Origin: Xenorhabdus griffiniae
GTDB lineage: Bacteria; Pseudomonadota; Gammaproteobacteria; Enterobacterales; Enterobacteriaceae
Assembly: GCF_015163655.1 (NCBI RefSeq)
Contig: NZ_JADEUF010000016.1
Coordinates: 1 to 47,444 of the forward strand
DNA length: 47,444 nt
Reading direction: 5' to 3'
Positions 9,666-17,856 of the stretch are shown one piece after another. Under the pieces are notes generated by a model. The model was not told where the DNA came from. It was given only the letters and a program-made list of their open reading frames with translations, and ran no database searches. Numbering within the stretch: the first letter of the stretch is position 1; every line of letters starts with the position of its first letter. The position numbers and the translations under genes were made by a program.

Positions 9666-11033
9666 ATGTCACTACCAATCAATACCGGAATTTTTTCCGT
9701 TAGCCGTTTAAACCAGACTGTTCGTCAGTTGCTTGAGCTGGAAATGGGCAGAATTTGGTTATCCGCCGAAATATCCAATTTTTCTCAGCCATCGTCAGGG
9801 CATTGGTACTTCACATTAAAAGATGAGCGAGCACAGGTTCGTGCGGCCATGTTTCGCAGCCACAATTTGAGGGCAACCTTTCGTCCACAAAATGGTCAGC
9901 AGGTATTGGTGCGGGCACAAATCACATTGTATGAGCCAAGGGGTGACTATCAACTGATTGTAGAAAGTATCCAGCCTGCCGGAGATGGTTTGCTGCAACA
10001 ACAGTTTGAGATGTTAAAACAAAAGCTTTCCACCGAAGGCTTGTTCGATCAAATTCATAAAAAATCATTGCCCTCTCCGGCCAAACGACTTGGTGTCATC
10101 ACTTCCAGTAGTGGCGCAGCACTGCATGATATTCTGCATATCCTGAAACGCCGTGATCCTTCCTTGCCAATCGTCATTTATCCTACAGCTGTTCAGGGAG
10201 CCGAAGCACCATTACAGATTATTCGGGCAATCGAACTGGCAAATGCACGACAAGAGTGTGATGTTTTGATTGTCGGCCGCGGCGGCGGATCCTTGGAAGA
10301 CTTGTGGTGTTTCAATGATGAACAAGTAGCACGGGCAATATTCCAAAGCCATATTCCCATTGTTAGTGCTGTCGGTCATGAAACCGATGTCACTATTGCG
10401 GATTTTGTCGCTGATTTACGCGCACCGACACCTTCTGCGGCAGCAGAGTTAGTTAGCCGCAATCAAATAGAGTTATTGCGACAAATACAATCCCTGCAAC
10501 AACGTCTGGAAATGGCAATGGATTATTTCTTTGCTCAAAAACAACAGAGAGTTAATGTATTGCAGCATCGCCTCCTGCAGCAACGTCCTGATTTGCAACT
10601 GGCACGTCAACAGAATCATTTAGCTGAGTTACGGCAAAAGTTGATTGATCGTTTTTTACGTTGCCTGAAACAGCGATCAGTTTCATATGAGAAGCTGAAT
10701 CAACGATTGTTACAAATCCATCCTGAGCGGGAAATTCAGCGCTACAGCCAATCCATCCAACAATTTGATTTTCGTTTAAAACAGTCCATCGAACGACAGT
10801 TAGGGCGTTATCGGGAAAAGTTTGCCATTTCCTGTTCGCGCATGGAGGCTGTTAGCCCACTGGCAACGTTAAGTCGTGGTTATAGTATTAGCGAAGCTCC
10901 TGATGGAAAGTTACTAAGACAGGTTAAGCAAGTCAAAGCAGGTGATATGCTGAAAACACGGTTGCAGGATGGCTGGATTGATAGCCAGGTAACGCAGGTT
11001 ACAAAAGCCAATAAGAGAAAGAAATTAAAATAG
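9666..11033 (+). CDS. xseA: exodeoxyribonuclease VII large subunit
   Basis: 455-residue catalytic subunit of exonuclease VII, which degrades single-stranded DNA from both ends with XseB (not encoded here). An OB-fold domain covers about residues 10-105 ([22 protein letters not shown]). The catalytic core carries [11 protein letters not shown] (204-214), [13 protein letters not shown] (235-247) and RAPTPSAAA (252-260), followed by a long coiled-coil region with many Gln and Arg, and a C-terminal ARGY-like strand (LSRGYSIS). It is divergent from guaB, with 173 bases between starts, as in E. coli. The basic tail KANKRKKLK ends just before a repeat remnant. Confidence 0.97.
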   Translation: MSLPINTGIFSVSRLNQTVRQLLELEMGRIWLSAEISNFSQPSSGHWYFTLKDERAQVRAAMFRSHNLRATFRPQNGQQVLVRAQITLYEPRGDYQLIVESIQPAGDGLLQQQFEMLKQKLSTEGLFDQIHKKSLPSPAKRLGVITSSSGAALHDILHILKRRDPSLPIVIYPTAVQGAEAPLQIIRAIELANARQECDVLIVGRGGGSLEDLWCFNDEQVARAIFQSHIPIVSAVGHETDVTIADFVADLRAPTPSAAAELVSRNQIELLRQIQSLQQRLEMAMDYFFAQKQQRVNVLQHRLLQQRPDLQLARQQNHLAELRQKLIDRFLRCLKQRSVSYEKLNQRLLQIHPEREIQRYSQSIQQFDFRLKQSIERQLGRYREKFAISCSRMEAVSPLATLSRGYSISEAPDGKLLRQVKQVKAGDMLKTRLQDGWIDSQVTQVTKANKRKKLK

Positions 11034-11036
11034 ATT

Positions 11037-11066
11037 TATATACCAATCTAACGTCAAGATGCATGT
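11037..11066. repeat. ERIC-like repeat remnant after xseA
   Basis: Only the left arm of the family is present (TATATACCAATCTAACGTCA and AGATGCATGTG). It is joined directly to an unrelated hairpin at 11072-11097. Confidence 0.6.
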
Positions 11067-11071
11067 GTATA

Positions 11072-11097
11072 GATAGCGGTGGTTCTTCACCGCTATC
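11072..11097. terminator. hairpin between xseA and the receptor gene, probable two-way terminator
   Basis: Perfect 10-bp stem GATAGCGGTG / CACCGCTATC with a 6-base loop, placed between two convergent genes. Neither strand has a strong T-run, so termination efficiency is uncertain. Confidence 0.5.
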
Positions 11098-11137
11098 GTT
11101 ATATGGCTATTTAGATAGCTATTTTCCGCTAGCGAAA

Positions 11138-13405
11138 TTAGAAACGAATTTCGGCTCCCATGACGTAGGTTCTGCCACGAGCGGTTTGGGTTTTAGTATC
11201 TTGGTCCGCCATCATCGGTGACGTATTCATACGGTTCAATGCGTCAGAGTAGTTTCGATTAGTTAAATTCTGCACAGAAAATTTAAGCAATAAATTTTTA
11301 TTAATCTGATAATCGCTATACAGATCAATTATTGTTGGAATTTTATCTGATTTTTCCATTACGATTTTATTATCATCATCCCGTTCATCTTCAGGGCTCT
11401 GATGATAAGATTGCCCTGTATATTTTATAATAGTTCCTATCCGAAGTTTTTCATCCAGTAAACGAATACCTGTATCCAATGTCAAATAGCGTTCTGGTAA
11501 TTGGGATTCAGGGCTTGCTCCCATATAATGAGTCGCTAATGATGTCGGTTGCTGTGTTTTCTGTTGACTATATGCCAATGAACTATAGAACATACCCGCA
11601 TCATAGTTAGCAGAGATCTCATATCCTTTCATAGTTACTGGTTTCAGGCTATTGGTATAGATATAAGCGCTAACATTCGGGTTAAGTGAATCCTCTTCTT
11701 CGGCGGTCAATTTTCCATCAAGCTTACACAATTTCTTTCCAGTACAAAGCATATACTGATCACTACTAATGTAATTTTTTATTTTGGTATGGAATAATGT
11801 TGCTTTTAAACGAAATGTATCTCCATCTACAATTAAATTCGGACGGTAGCTATTAAATCCAATTTGATAGGTCTCCGCTTTCTCCCCCTTCAGGAATGGA
11901 TTAATAGAAGTACCACCGTCATTGGAATGAAAAATTTCCTGAGCATTAGGGGCTCGCATTGAACGGGTATAGCTTACAAACGGTTGAAACTCAGGAATAA
12001 TTTCTGCCGATAATAAGATATTTGGATTAAATCCACGCTCTTTCAGGTTTAATTGCGCTTCCCCTTGTGGGAAACACTCTACGCGTTCTTCACAAGCTGG
12101 CTTGAATCCTTTGACACTATAATCCAGATAATTTAACCCCAGATCAGCAGTATAAATACCACGTTCAATTTTCAACCTACTATAAATGCTGGTAATATCT
12201 TGCTTACCACTTGGAGCAAACCCATTGTTTATCCGTATTTCACTATCACTTTTTTTGTCATCCGAACTTGTATCTATTTTTTTACGATATTCAGTTCTCA
12301 TCCATTTGCTACCCAGCGTGAATGCAAAATCAGTGCCGCCATAATTGAATCGGCTGGTATTTCTGATATTAATAGAATCGGATTGACTTTTTGCTTCACT
12401 CTTACCCAATACCCCCACTGAATGGCCTTGAAGACTTTGTTTACCATTGCTGGTACTCAGCATAACTTTGGTATCAACCAATTCAGTAAATGGCGTATAG
12501 TGATATTTCAAATAATAATCATTATTATCAATATGACGCTTGTTAAATTTATTATGGTAAAGACGACCGCTTAATTCCAGATCATGAAAATCATTCGGTT
12601 TAATATTGAGTTTTATCAATTGAGAATTTGGTTTTTGTTTAAATGTTTTGTTGGTACCAAACTCTTCACTGCTGATACCATCCGCATTTCGATAATGAGC
12701 TTCAATATTATGCCCACTAACAGCAAATAGTGCGCCTAAAGAACCTTCTGGGCTGAACGCCTGTGTTTTTCCTGCAAAAGCCATCATACCACTTCGACCG
12801 ATACCATTATTACCATATGACCATTTAGTACGAACGCCCAAGTTATTACCTTCGAATATGACATCATCAACACCGATAGTACGGAAGTTAGCACTTCCAA
12901 CTAAGGCATTAATAGAGTCAGCGTCATCCGCTTGCCCTCGTGAAATATCAACCCGAACAATAAAATTGGGATCAATCAAGGCACCAAACTGGCTATACGG
13001 CTGTGCACCATGTGCAAATTCACTGGGGGAAGAACCATAAAAGGTCTGACTAACACCATCCACCATCATATTAACGCGGCCAAAGCCACTTAAGCCACGG
13101 ATATTAACACTCACAACCCCTTGCCCTTGGCTTGCATCCATCTGAGTATAAGTGCCTGGCAAGCTACGCAATATGCTATCTACGGATTCTAGTTTATTAT
13201 CTTCCCCCACAGAGCTATAAGCCCCGGGTTTTTCCATGGCCTCAATCTGAGGAGAATTATGATTATCCTGAGAGCCTGAAACTTTCAGGCTACTGAATCG
13301 TATGACCTTCTCTTTTTTATCATCATTGCCATTTTCAGCATAAGCGATACCCTGAAGCCCAATCAGCATTGCGCTGGCTCCCGCTATTTTTGCCACAGTT
13401 TTCAT
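11138..13405 (-). CDS. HasR-like TonB-dependent haem receptor
   Basis: 755-residue outer-membrane receptor predicted to import haem. A signal peptide ends at AYA (residue 23). The plug domain follows (SVDSILRSLPGTYTQ to NIRGLSGFGRVNMMVDG, about 70-120) and then a 22-strand type barrel ending in the aromatic YVMGAEIRF. SANFRTIGVDDVI at 171-183 closely resembles HasR of Serratia. The haem-receptor FRAP/NPNL pair appears as MRAP (483-486) and NPFL (502-505), with a histidine between them (His493), as in known haem receptors. Two cysteine pairs (438/444 and 554/560) probably cap surface loops. Unlike Serratia HasR it lacks the N-terminal signalling extension, and no hasA haemophore is present. 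It is the last gene of the iron cassette, separated from the oligopeptidase by a 221-base gap holding a repeat and two palindromes. Confidence 0.85.
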   Translation of the reverse strand: MKTVAKIAGASAMLIGLQGIAYAENGNDDKKEKVIRFSSLKVSGSQDNHNSPQIEAMEKPGAYSSVGEDNKLESVDSILRSLPGTYTQMDASQGQGVVSVNIRGLSGFGRVNMMVDGVSQTFYGSSPSEFAHGAQPYSQFGALIDPNFIVRVDISRGQADDADSINALVGSANFRTIGVDDVIFEGNNLGVRTKWSYGNNGIGRSGMMAFAGKTQAFSPEGSLGALFAVSGHNIEAHYRNADGISSEEFGTNKTFKQKPNSQLIKLNIKPNDFHDLELSGRLYHNKFNKRHIDNNDYYLKYHYTPFTELVDTKVMLSTSNGKQSLQGHSVGVLGKSEAKSQSDSINIRNTSRFNYGGTDFAFTLGSKWMRTEYRKKIDTSSDDKKSDSEIRINNGFAPSGKQDITSIYSRLKIERGIYTADLGLNYLDYSVKGFKPACEERVECFPQGEAQLNLKERGFNPNILLSAEIIPEFQPFVSYTRSMRAPNAQEIFHSNDGGTSINPFLKGEKAETYQIGFNSYRPNLIVDGDTFRLKATLFHTKIKNYISSDQYMLCTGKKLCKLDGKLTAEEEDSLNPNVSAYIYTNSLKPVTMKGYEISANYDAGMFYSSLAYSQQKTQQPTSLATHYMGASPESQLPERYLTLDTGIRLLDEKLRIGTIIKYTGQSYHQSPEDERDDDNKIVMEKSDKIPTIIDLYSDYQINKNLLLKFSVQNLTNRNYSDALNRMNTSPMMADQDTKTQTARGRTYVMGAEIRF

Positions 13406-13455
13406 TAATATATTATCCTAATATTGAAGAATATTTATTACCGCTCACATTGCTT

Positions 13456-13467
13456 CACAAATTTGTG
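13456..13467. promoter_or_regulatory. palindrome upstream of the receptor gene
   Basis: Perfect 12-bp palindrome CACAAATTTGTG, about 50 bases before the receptor start. Symmetric elements at this distance are often operators, but I cannot name the protein. Confidence 0.3.
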
Positions 13468-13485
13468 TAATAAAACACCCAAGAC

Positions 13486-13503
13486 GCTGATAAAATTATC
13501 AGC
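13486..13503. promoter_or_regulatory. second inverted repeat upstream of the receptor gene
   Basis: Perfect 8-bp arms GCTGATAA / TTATCAGC around AA. The inner part resembles a Fur half-site pair (TGATAA..TTATCA), but the spacing is one base shorter than the 7-1-7 Fur model. It could equally be a terminator stem without a T-run. Confidence 0.3.
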
Positions 13504-13522
13504 ATCCTGAGTAATAATTAGC

Positions 13523-13616
13523 TATGCCAATCCAACTTCAAAATGCGTGTTATATTTCCCCGCACAGAGGGGGGAAATATAAGGCATCACTTCGTTTTGC
13601 GGATTGCAACTTGAAA
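13523..13616. repeat. ERIC-like repeat between ptrB-like gene and receptor gene
   Basis: Copy of about 94 bp with left arm ATGCCAATCCAACTTCAAAA and right arm GCGGATTGCAACTTGAAAT. The central hairpin is TATATTTCCCC / GGGGAAATATA with a slightly irregular loop. It ends 10 bases after the oligopeptidase stop codon, replacing any obvious terminator. Confidence 0.8.
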
Positions 13617-13626
13617 TTATTTTTTA

Positions 13627-15861
13627 TTAATCGTTTAATTCTGGAAAATAAGTTTTAGCGTTATCTAACATTAATAAGAAACTATAATAAAAGGCAATAT
13701 CATTCAGACGATTAAAACGTCCTGGTTTTCCACCATGCCCCGTATCCATATTAGTCTCTAACAATAACAGACTGTCGCCCTGTTTCATTTCCCTTAATTT
13801 CGCTACCCATTTTGCCGGCTCCCAATATTGCACTTGGGAATCATGCAAACCTGTCGTCACTAATAAATGAGGATAGCGTTGATGTTGAATATTGTCATAA
13901 GGGCTATAGAATTTCATACGGAAATAATCTTCTTTATTATTTGGATTACCCCACTCTTCATATTCACCCGTTGTTAATGGAATAGAGGGATCAAGCATGG
14001 TTGTCAAAACATCCACAAAAGGCACTTTTGCAATCACACCACGGTATAATTCTGGCGCCTGATTAATGACCGTCCCCATTAATAACCCCCCCGCGCTGCC
14101 ACCTTCAGCATAAACGCGCTTGCTATTACCATATCCATCAGCAATCAAGGTCTTGGTCGCATCTATAAAATCGTGAAAACTGTTTAGCTTATTTTTGAGT
14201 TTCCCCTGCAAGTACCAATTTTTGCCCAAATCACCACCGCCGCGGACATGCACCAAGGCATAGACAAAGCCTCGATCCAGCAAACTCAGCAAGGCAGAAC
14301 TAAAATAAGGATCCATGCTGATACCGTAAGAACCATAACCATAAATCAGGATCGGATTCTCACCTTTTTTAAACAAAGATTTGCGGTATACCAGAGAAAC
14401 AGGAACTTCCACGCCATCACGAGCTTTCACCCAGATACGCTGGCTTTGATAGTTTTCTTTGTTGAATCCTTTTACTGTCTGCTGCTTCAACAATTCACGC
14501 TCATCCGTTTGCATATTCCATTGGAATACTGAACTTGGTGTTGTCATCGATGAATAGCTATAGCGTAAAACAGGGGTATCGGGTTCTGGGTTATAACCCA
14601 ATGATGCCATATAGGCCGGATCATCGAATTGAACCCGTTTTTCCTGATGGGTTTTCCAGTCAATCTGGCGAATCGACGACAATCCTTTAGTGCGTTCCTG
14701 CACAACCAACCAATCGTTGAACAGGGCAAAATTTTCCAGATCGGTATTTTCCTGTGGGGCAATCACGGTTTCCCAAGGGGAATTAATGCTATCTGTCCGA
14801 TACAAGCCAAACAATGGGTTTTCGTGATTAGAGCGGATATAGAACTGCCCACGAAAATGGTCTAGATCATATTCACGTTCAGCTTGACGAGCAGAAAAAA
14901 CCTGCGGCTCTGATTGTGGGTGGTTAGCATCAATCAGTCGATATTCTGAACTCGTGTAACTGGTACTCGAAATCAAAATATAATCAAGTGAAGTGCTTTC
15001 CGCAATCGACAGATAGAAGCGTTCATCTTCCTCTTGATAGATCTTTTTATCTTGTTGGCTGTCAGTGCCATATTGGTGACGGAATAACTGATAAGGCAGC
15101 AATGTTTGTGGATCTCTGCGCACATAAAACAGCGTCTCGCCATCATTTGCCCACACAATATTGCCAGAAGTATTTTCTATGACGTGATTCTGCCAATCGG
15201 TATCACTGAAATTTTTAAATGAAATTTTGTAGTTACGGCGCCCTTGGGTATCTTCTGCCACCGCGATACGCTTATTATCCAATGAAACTGCAAAGCCACC
15301 AAGTTGATAAAACTTATGGCCTTTTGCCCGCTCATTACCATCAACCATGACCTGCCAATCAGTTGAATTATCGACTGGCTTGCGCTGATAGATTGGAAAA
15401 TCTTTTCCTGCCTCATAAACAGTACGATAAATATACCCATTATAGGTATAAGGAACGGACTGATCCTCTTTGCTCATTCTATCAGCCATTTCTTTATAGA
15501 GGATTTCGCGCAATTCCTGGCCTGATTTCAGCCTCTCTTCGGCATATTGATTCTCAGCCGTTAAGTACTCAATGACGTTTTTATCCTGACGGTTGTCATC
15601 ACGTAGCCAATAATAGTTATCAACACGCACATCCCCATGGCGTTCCATTTTGTGCGGCTGTTTTGCGGCCATAGGCGGCATCATATTTTCCTCCATTGCA
15701 GTAGTAGCAAAACTATAGCTCAACAAACTACCACTGAATAACAAACCAAGCATGACTCTTTTACCGCGCACGCCTCTACTGCACATCGTATTACTGCAAA
15801 CTCTCTTTTTCTTATTCGACCTTTTCATATCTGGTGAAAACGCCGCCTTATGTTGTGACAT
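13627..15861 (-). CDS. ptrB: oligopeptidase B with an export signal
   Basis: 744-residue serine oligopeptidase of family S9A, which cleaves short peptides after Lys or Arg. From HGDVRVDNYYWLRDD on it is collinear with E. coli PtrB (686 residues): a beta-propeller to about residue 460, then the alpha/beta-hydrolase domain. The triad is Ser589 (GGSAGG), Asp674 (GLHDSQV) and His709 (GHGG), with the same spacing as in E. coli. The odd part is a ~60-residue N-terminal extension: a very basic segment, a hydrophobic stretch at 36-52 (LGLLFSGSLLSYSF) and a cleavage-like ATTA. This predicts a periplasmic or membrane-anchored enzyme, whereas E. coli PtrB is cytosolic. AGGG upstream favours the ATG at 15861; ATGs at residues 12 and 26 would keep the hydrophobic segment. 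It follows tonB after 18 bases, so it is probably in the same Fur-controlled transcript. Confidence 0.9.
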   Translation of the reverse strand: MSQHKAAFSPDMKRSNKKKRVCSNTMCSRGVRGKRVMLGLLFSGSLLSYSFATTAMEENMMPPMAAKQPHKMERHGDVRVDNYYWLRDDNRQDKNVIEYLTAENQYAEERLKSGQELREILYKEMADRMSKEDQSVPYTYNGYIYRTVYEAGKDFPIYQRKPVDNSTDWQVMVDGNERAKGHKFYQLGGFAVSLDNKRIAVAEDTQGRRNYKISFKNFSDTDWQNHVIENTSGNIVWANDGETLFYVRRDPQTLLPYQLFRHQYGTDSQQDKKIYQEEDERFYLSIAESTSLDYILISSTSYTSSEYRLIDANHPQSEPQVFSARQAEREYDLDHFRGQFYIRSNHENPLFGLYRTDSINSPWETVIAPQENTDLENFALFNDWLVVQERTKGLSSIRQIDWKTHQEKRVQFDDPAYMASLGYNPEPDTPVLRYSYSSMTTPSSVFQWNMQTDERELLKQQTVKGFNKENYQSQRIWVKARDGVEVPVSLVYRKSLFKKGENPILIYGYGSYGISMDPYFSSALLSLLDRGFVYALVHVRGGGDLGKNWYLQGKLKNKLNSFHDFIDATKTLIADGYGNSKRVYAEGGSAGGLLMGTVINQAPELYRGVIAKVPFVDVLTTMLDPSIPLTTGEYEEWGNPNNKEDYFRMKFYSPYDNIQHQRYPHLLVTTGLHDSQVQYWEPAKWVAKLREMKQGDSLLLLETNMDTGHGGKPGRFNRLNDIAFYYSFLLMLDNAKTYFPELND

Positions 15862-15879
15862 GCCATTAACCCTGTATTT

Positions 15880-16683
15880 TTATTGAGATAAATAAAAATC
15901 TATCGGCAGTTCAACCGTAACACTGCCATTAGTTAAAACGACTTCAGGTGGCTTAGGTAAAGGCTGTGCCCTTTCCAACACCATCCTTGCTTCCCTGTCC
16001 AGTGAGTTAGTTCCTGAACGTCGAGTAAGTTCACTATTAATCACAACACCCAATGGGTTAACCGTAAACTTCACCATCGGCCGCCCTGTTCGTCTTCTTC
16101 TCTGGGCATCTTCTGGATATTTTTTATAGCGGTTTAAGTGTCCGGCGACCTCTGCCTGCCAAACGGCTTTGGCATCGGCAATAGCATCAGAATTGCTTTC
16201 ATAGGATGCAGCAGTACGTGCAGTCACATTATCGGCCGTCGCATTACTGGTTGTTGGCGCGGCACTACTTTGGGATTTTTCACTTTCTTGCTCTTTTGCT
16301 TTCACTCGCTTAACAGGCTGAGTTTTCTTCGGTGCATCTTGTTCTTTCTTCTTTTTCTTCTGCTTATCCACCAACAACAGGGCATTTTCATTTACATCCA
16401 ATTTTGGCATGTTAATTTCGTCAACTTTGCTCTCCTGCTGCTTACTGGCAACAGAGAGCTGCTGCTCAATGCCAATGGGTTGTTTTTGAGTTCTTTGTAG
16501 CGCTTCTGTCTGCGTTGACAGTTCCACCATCACCGCCGGCGGAGGAAGAAGCTCCTCAAGATCCACATCCTTTGGTTTGTAGACCAGCCATCCTACGAAC
16601 AAGGCATGAAGTGTGATCGCAGCGAGAAAGGATTTCGCCACATGACCAGAGTGAGCATTTTGATACGTGGTGTACGTCAACAT
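15880..16683 (-). CDS. TonB paralogue (HasB-like energy transducer)
   Basis: 267-residue protein that should couple the proton-motive force to an outer-membrane receptor. There is one N-terminal membrane anchor at about 18-36 (FLAAITLHALFVGWLVY, including the conserved His). A PPP motif follows, then a periplasmic linker rich in Lys, Glu and Gln (about 60-145, with a run of five lysines). The C-terminal TonB domain carries YPEDAQRRRRTGRPMVKFTV (189-208). It is probably dedicated to the HasR-like receptor, as HasB is in Serratia, rather than being the housekeeping TonB; this is inference from its neighbours. A Fur-box match lies about 40 bases upstream. The start has a poor ribosome-binding site. 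Confidence 0.85.
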   Translation of the reverse strand: MLTYTTYQNAHSGHVAKSFLAAITLHALFVGWLVYKPKDVDLEELLPPPAVMVELSTQTEALQRTQKQPIGIEQQLSVASKQQESKVDEINMPKLDVNENALLLVDKQKKKKKEQDAPKKTQPVKRVKAKEQESEKSQSSAAPTTSNATADNVTARTAASYESNSDAIADAKAVWQAEVAGHLNRYKKYPEDAQRRRRTGRPMVKFTVNPLGVVINSELTRRSGTNSLDREARMVLERAQPLPKPPEVVLTNGSVTVELPIDFYLSQ

Positions 16684-16717
16684 CTCTTATAGCACATTAT
16701 GTCAATAATAAATGGAA

Positions 16718-16736
16718 ATGAATGATAATCAATTCA
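16718..16736. promoter_or_regulatory. Fur-box match upstream of tonB-like gene
   Basis: Contains the core GATAATCA (16724-16731) and matches the 19-bp Fur consensus at about 12 positions. It is 35-53 bases upstream of the start codon, which suits repression by Fur with iron. Confidence 0.5.
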
Positions 16737-16795
16737 ATATATAAATGAAAACTATTTTTATTTGTTAATGAGTCACTTCCTTGTGATACTTACTC

Positions 16796-17713
16796 TTATT
16801 TGGTTATATTTTCACTGACTTTGGGGGTAAACCAGACAAAATCAGCATATTCACTGTCTAAGGAAACCCCTTCTTCCGCGATGACAAAGACAGCTATTTT
16901 TTCATTTGGCGCTATTTTTTTGACATGCTGAGGCACCCCCATGGCTTTTACCGCATGATATCCTCCGGCAACCAGTAAGGCAGGTGATGGAGCCTTCATC
17001 AATTGTTCTGCCATCCGTTGATCCCGCATTTGCTGAATCTTGGTCATACCAGAAAGAAGTTGTGGCTCTATATTTCCGCCGTGGGAATTTTTAATTGTGG
17101 CCTCAATCAGCTTTTTAACTTCATCAGAAACCAAGGAATTTTTATCTTCTGCATTATGATTTTTATACGCTTGTTCAATTTCGCTGCGATCCAAATTTGC
17201 GGCCAACAGAGGATAAGGTGCTCTCATCAGTTCCATAACTAAATCACCATACCATTTCCACGGCCAGCCCTGTTGCCATGCCAATAAATTCTGAACCCGC
17301 TCTTCCCTGACGATCGGATTACCCTGCAACCAGCTTTTCACCTTATTCACTTTTTCTTGCTGGTTTGGGTTAATCATTTCCAGTAATACAGAACCCTGAG
17401 GACGCTTTTGCCCAAGTTGTTGAACTAACCATAACTCGATTTGGTGATGGTAAGGATTGTCATGTTTTTCACCAACAATGACACGAGGGTAACTTGCCAA
17501 TTGCTCCAGCAATTGATCTGGCGTGATTGCTTTGCCTGTTTTCATATCAAGCACCGCCCCCGCTTGCATCAACTCGTCAGAGAGAGTTTGTTGCGTTGTC
17601 TGAGAGCTATTTTGCGCGTTGTTTAGAGTGGCAGTACAACCAGCAAGAAAACAACCACCAAGCAGGAGAGAAGCCGTTAAAAAAGTCGATTTTATACGGG
17701 TAGATGTTTGCAT
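16796..17713 (-). CDS. ChaN family iron-regulated lipoprotein
   Basis: 305-residue lipoprotein of the ChaN/PhuW (DUF399) family; the Campylobacter member binds two cofacial haems. The lipobox FLAGC places the lipidated cysteine at residue 26. Family features are RVIVGEKHDNPYHHQIELWLVQQL near residues 94-117, with several histidines, and the late motif LLVAGGYHAVKAMGVPQHV. No aspartate follows the lipidated Cys (the next residue is Thr), which by the enterobacterial +2 rule favours the outer membrane. A strong Fur box lies 41 bases upstream. It heads the cassette chaN - tonB - ptrB - receptor and probably binds or passes on haem. Confidence 0.85.
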   Translation of the reverse strand: MQTSTRIKSTFLTASLLLGGCFLAGCTATLNNAQNSSQTTQQTLSDELMQAGAVLDMKTGKAITPDQLLEQLASYPRVIVGEKHDNPYHHQIELWLVQQLGQKRPQGSVLLEMINPNQQEKVNKVKSWLQGNPIVREERVQNLLAWQQGWPWKWYGDLVMELMRAPYPLLAANLDRSEIEQAYKNHNAEDKNSLVSDEVKKLIEATIKNSHGGNIEPQLLSGMTKIQQMRDQRMAEQLMKAPSPALLVAGGYHAVKAMGVPQHVKKIAPNEKIAVFVIAEEGVSLDSEYADFVWFTPKVSENITK

Positions 17714-17753
17714 AACTATTAGTCATTAAAAGAAAAATTGCCCGCATATTATA

Positions 17754-17772
17754 GATAATGAGAATTATTTAC
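17754..17772. promoter_or_regulatory. Fur box upstream of chaN-like gene
   Basis: GATAATGAGAATTATTTAC matches the Fur consensus GATAATGATAATCATTATC at 15 of 19 positions. It lies between the maeB terminator and the chaN start, where the promoter must be. Confidence 0.75.
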
Positions 17773-17775
17773 AAA

Positions 17776-17808
17776 TTAAAAACCCTGTCAGACATAAGCC
17801 TGACAGGG
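17776..17808 (-). terminator. rho-independent terminator of maeB
   Basis: 9-bp stem CCCTGTCAG / CTGACAGGG with an 8-base loop, followed on the minus strand by TTTTTAATTT. It is about 50 bases after the maeB stop codon. Confidence 0.85.
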
Positions 17809-17856
17809 TAGTTCACCGATTTATCCCAAATTCACGGTTAGAATAGGGAGTTATTT

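Noticed and set aside
11138-17713. Complete has haemophore operon
   Set aside because: The receptor and TonB look HasR/HasB-like, but hasA, hasD and hasE are absent from the window.
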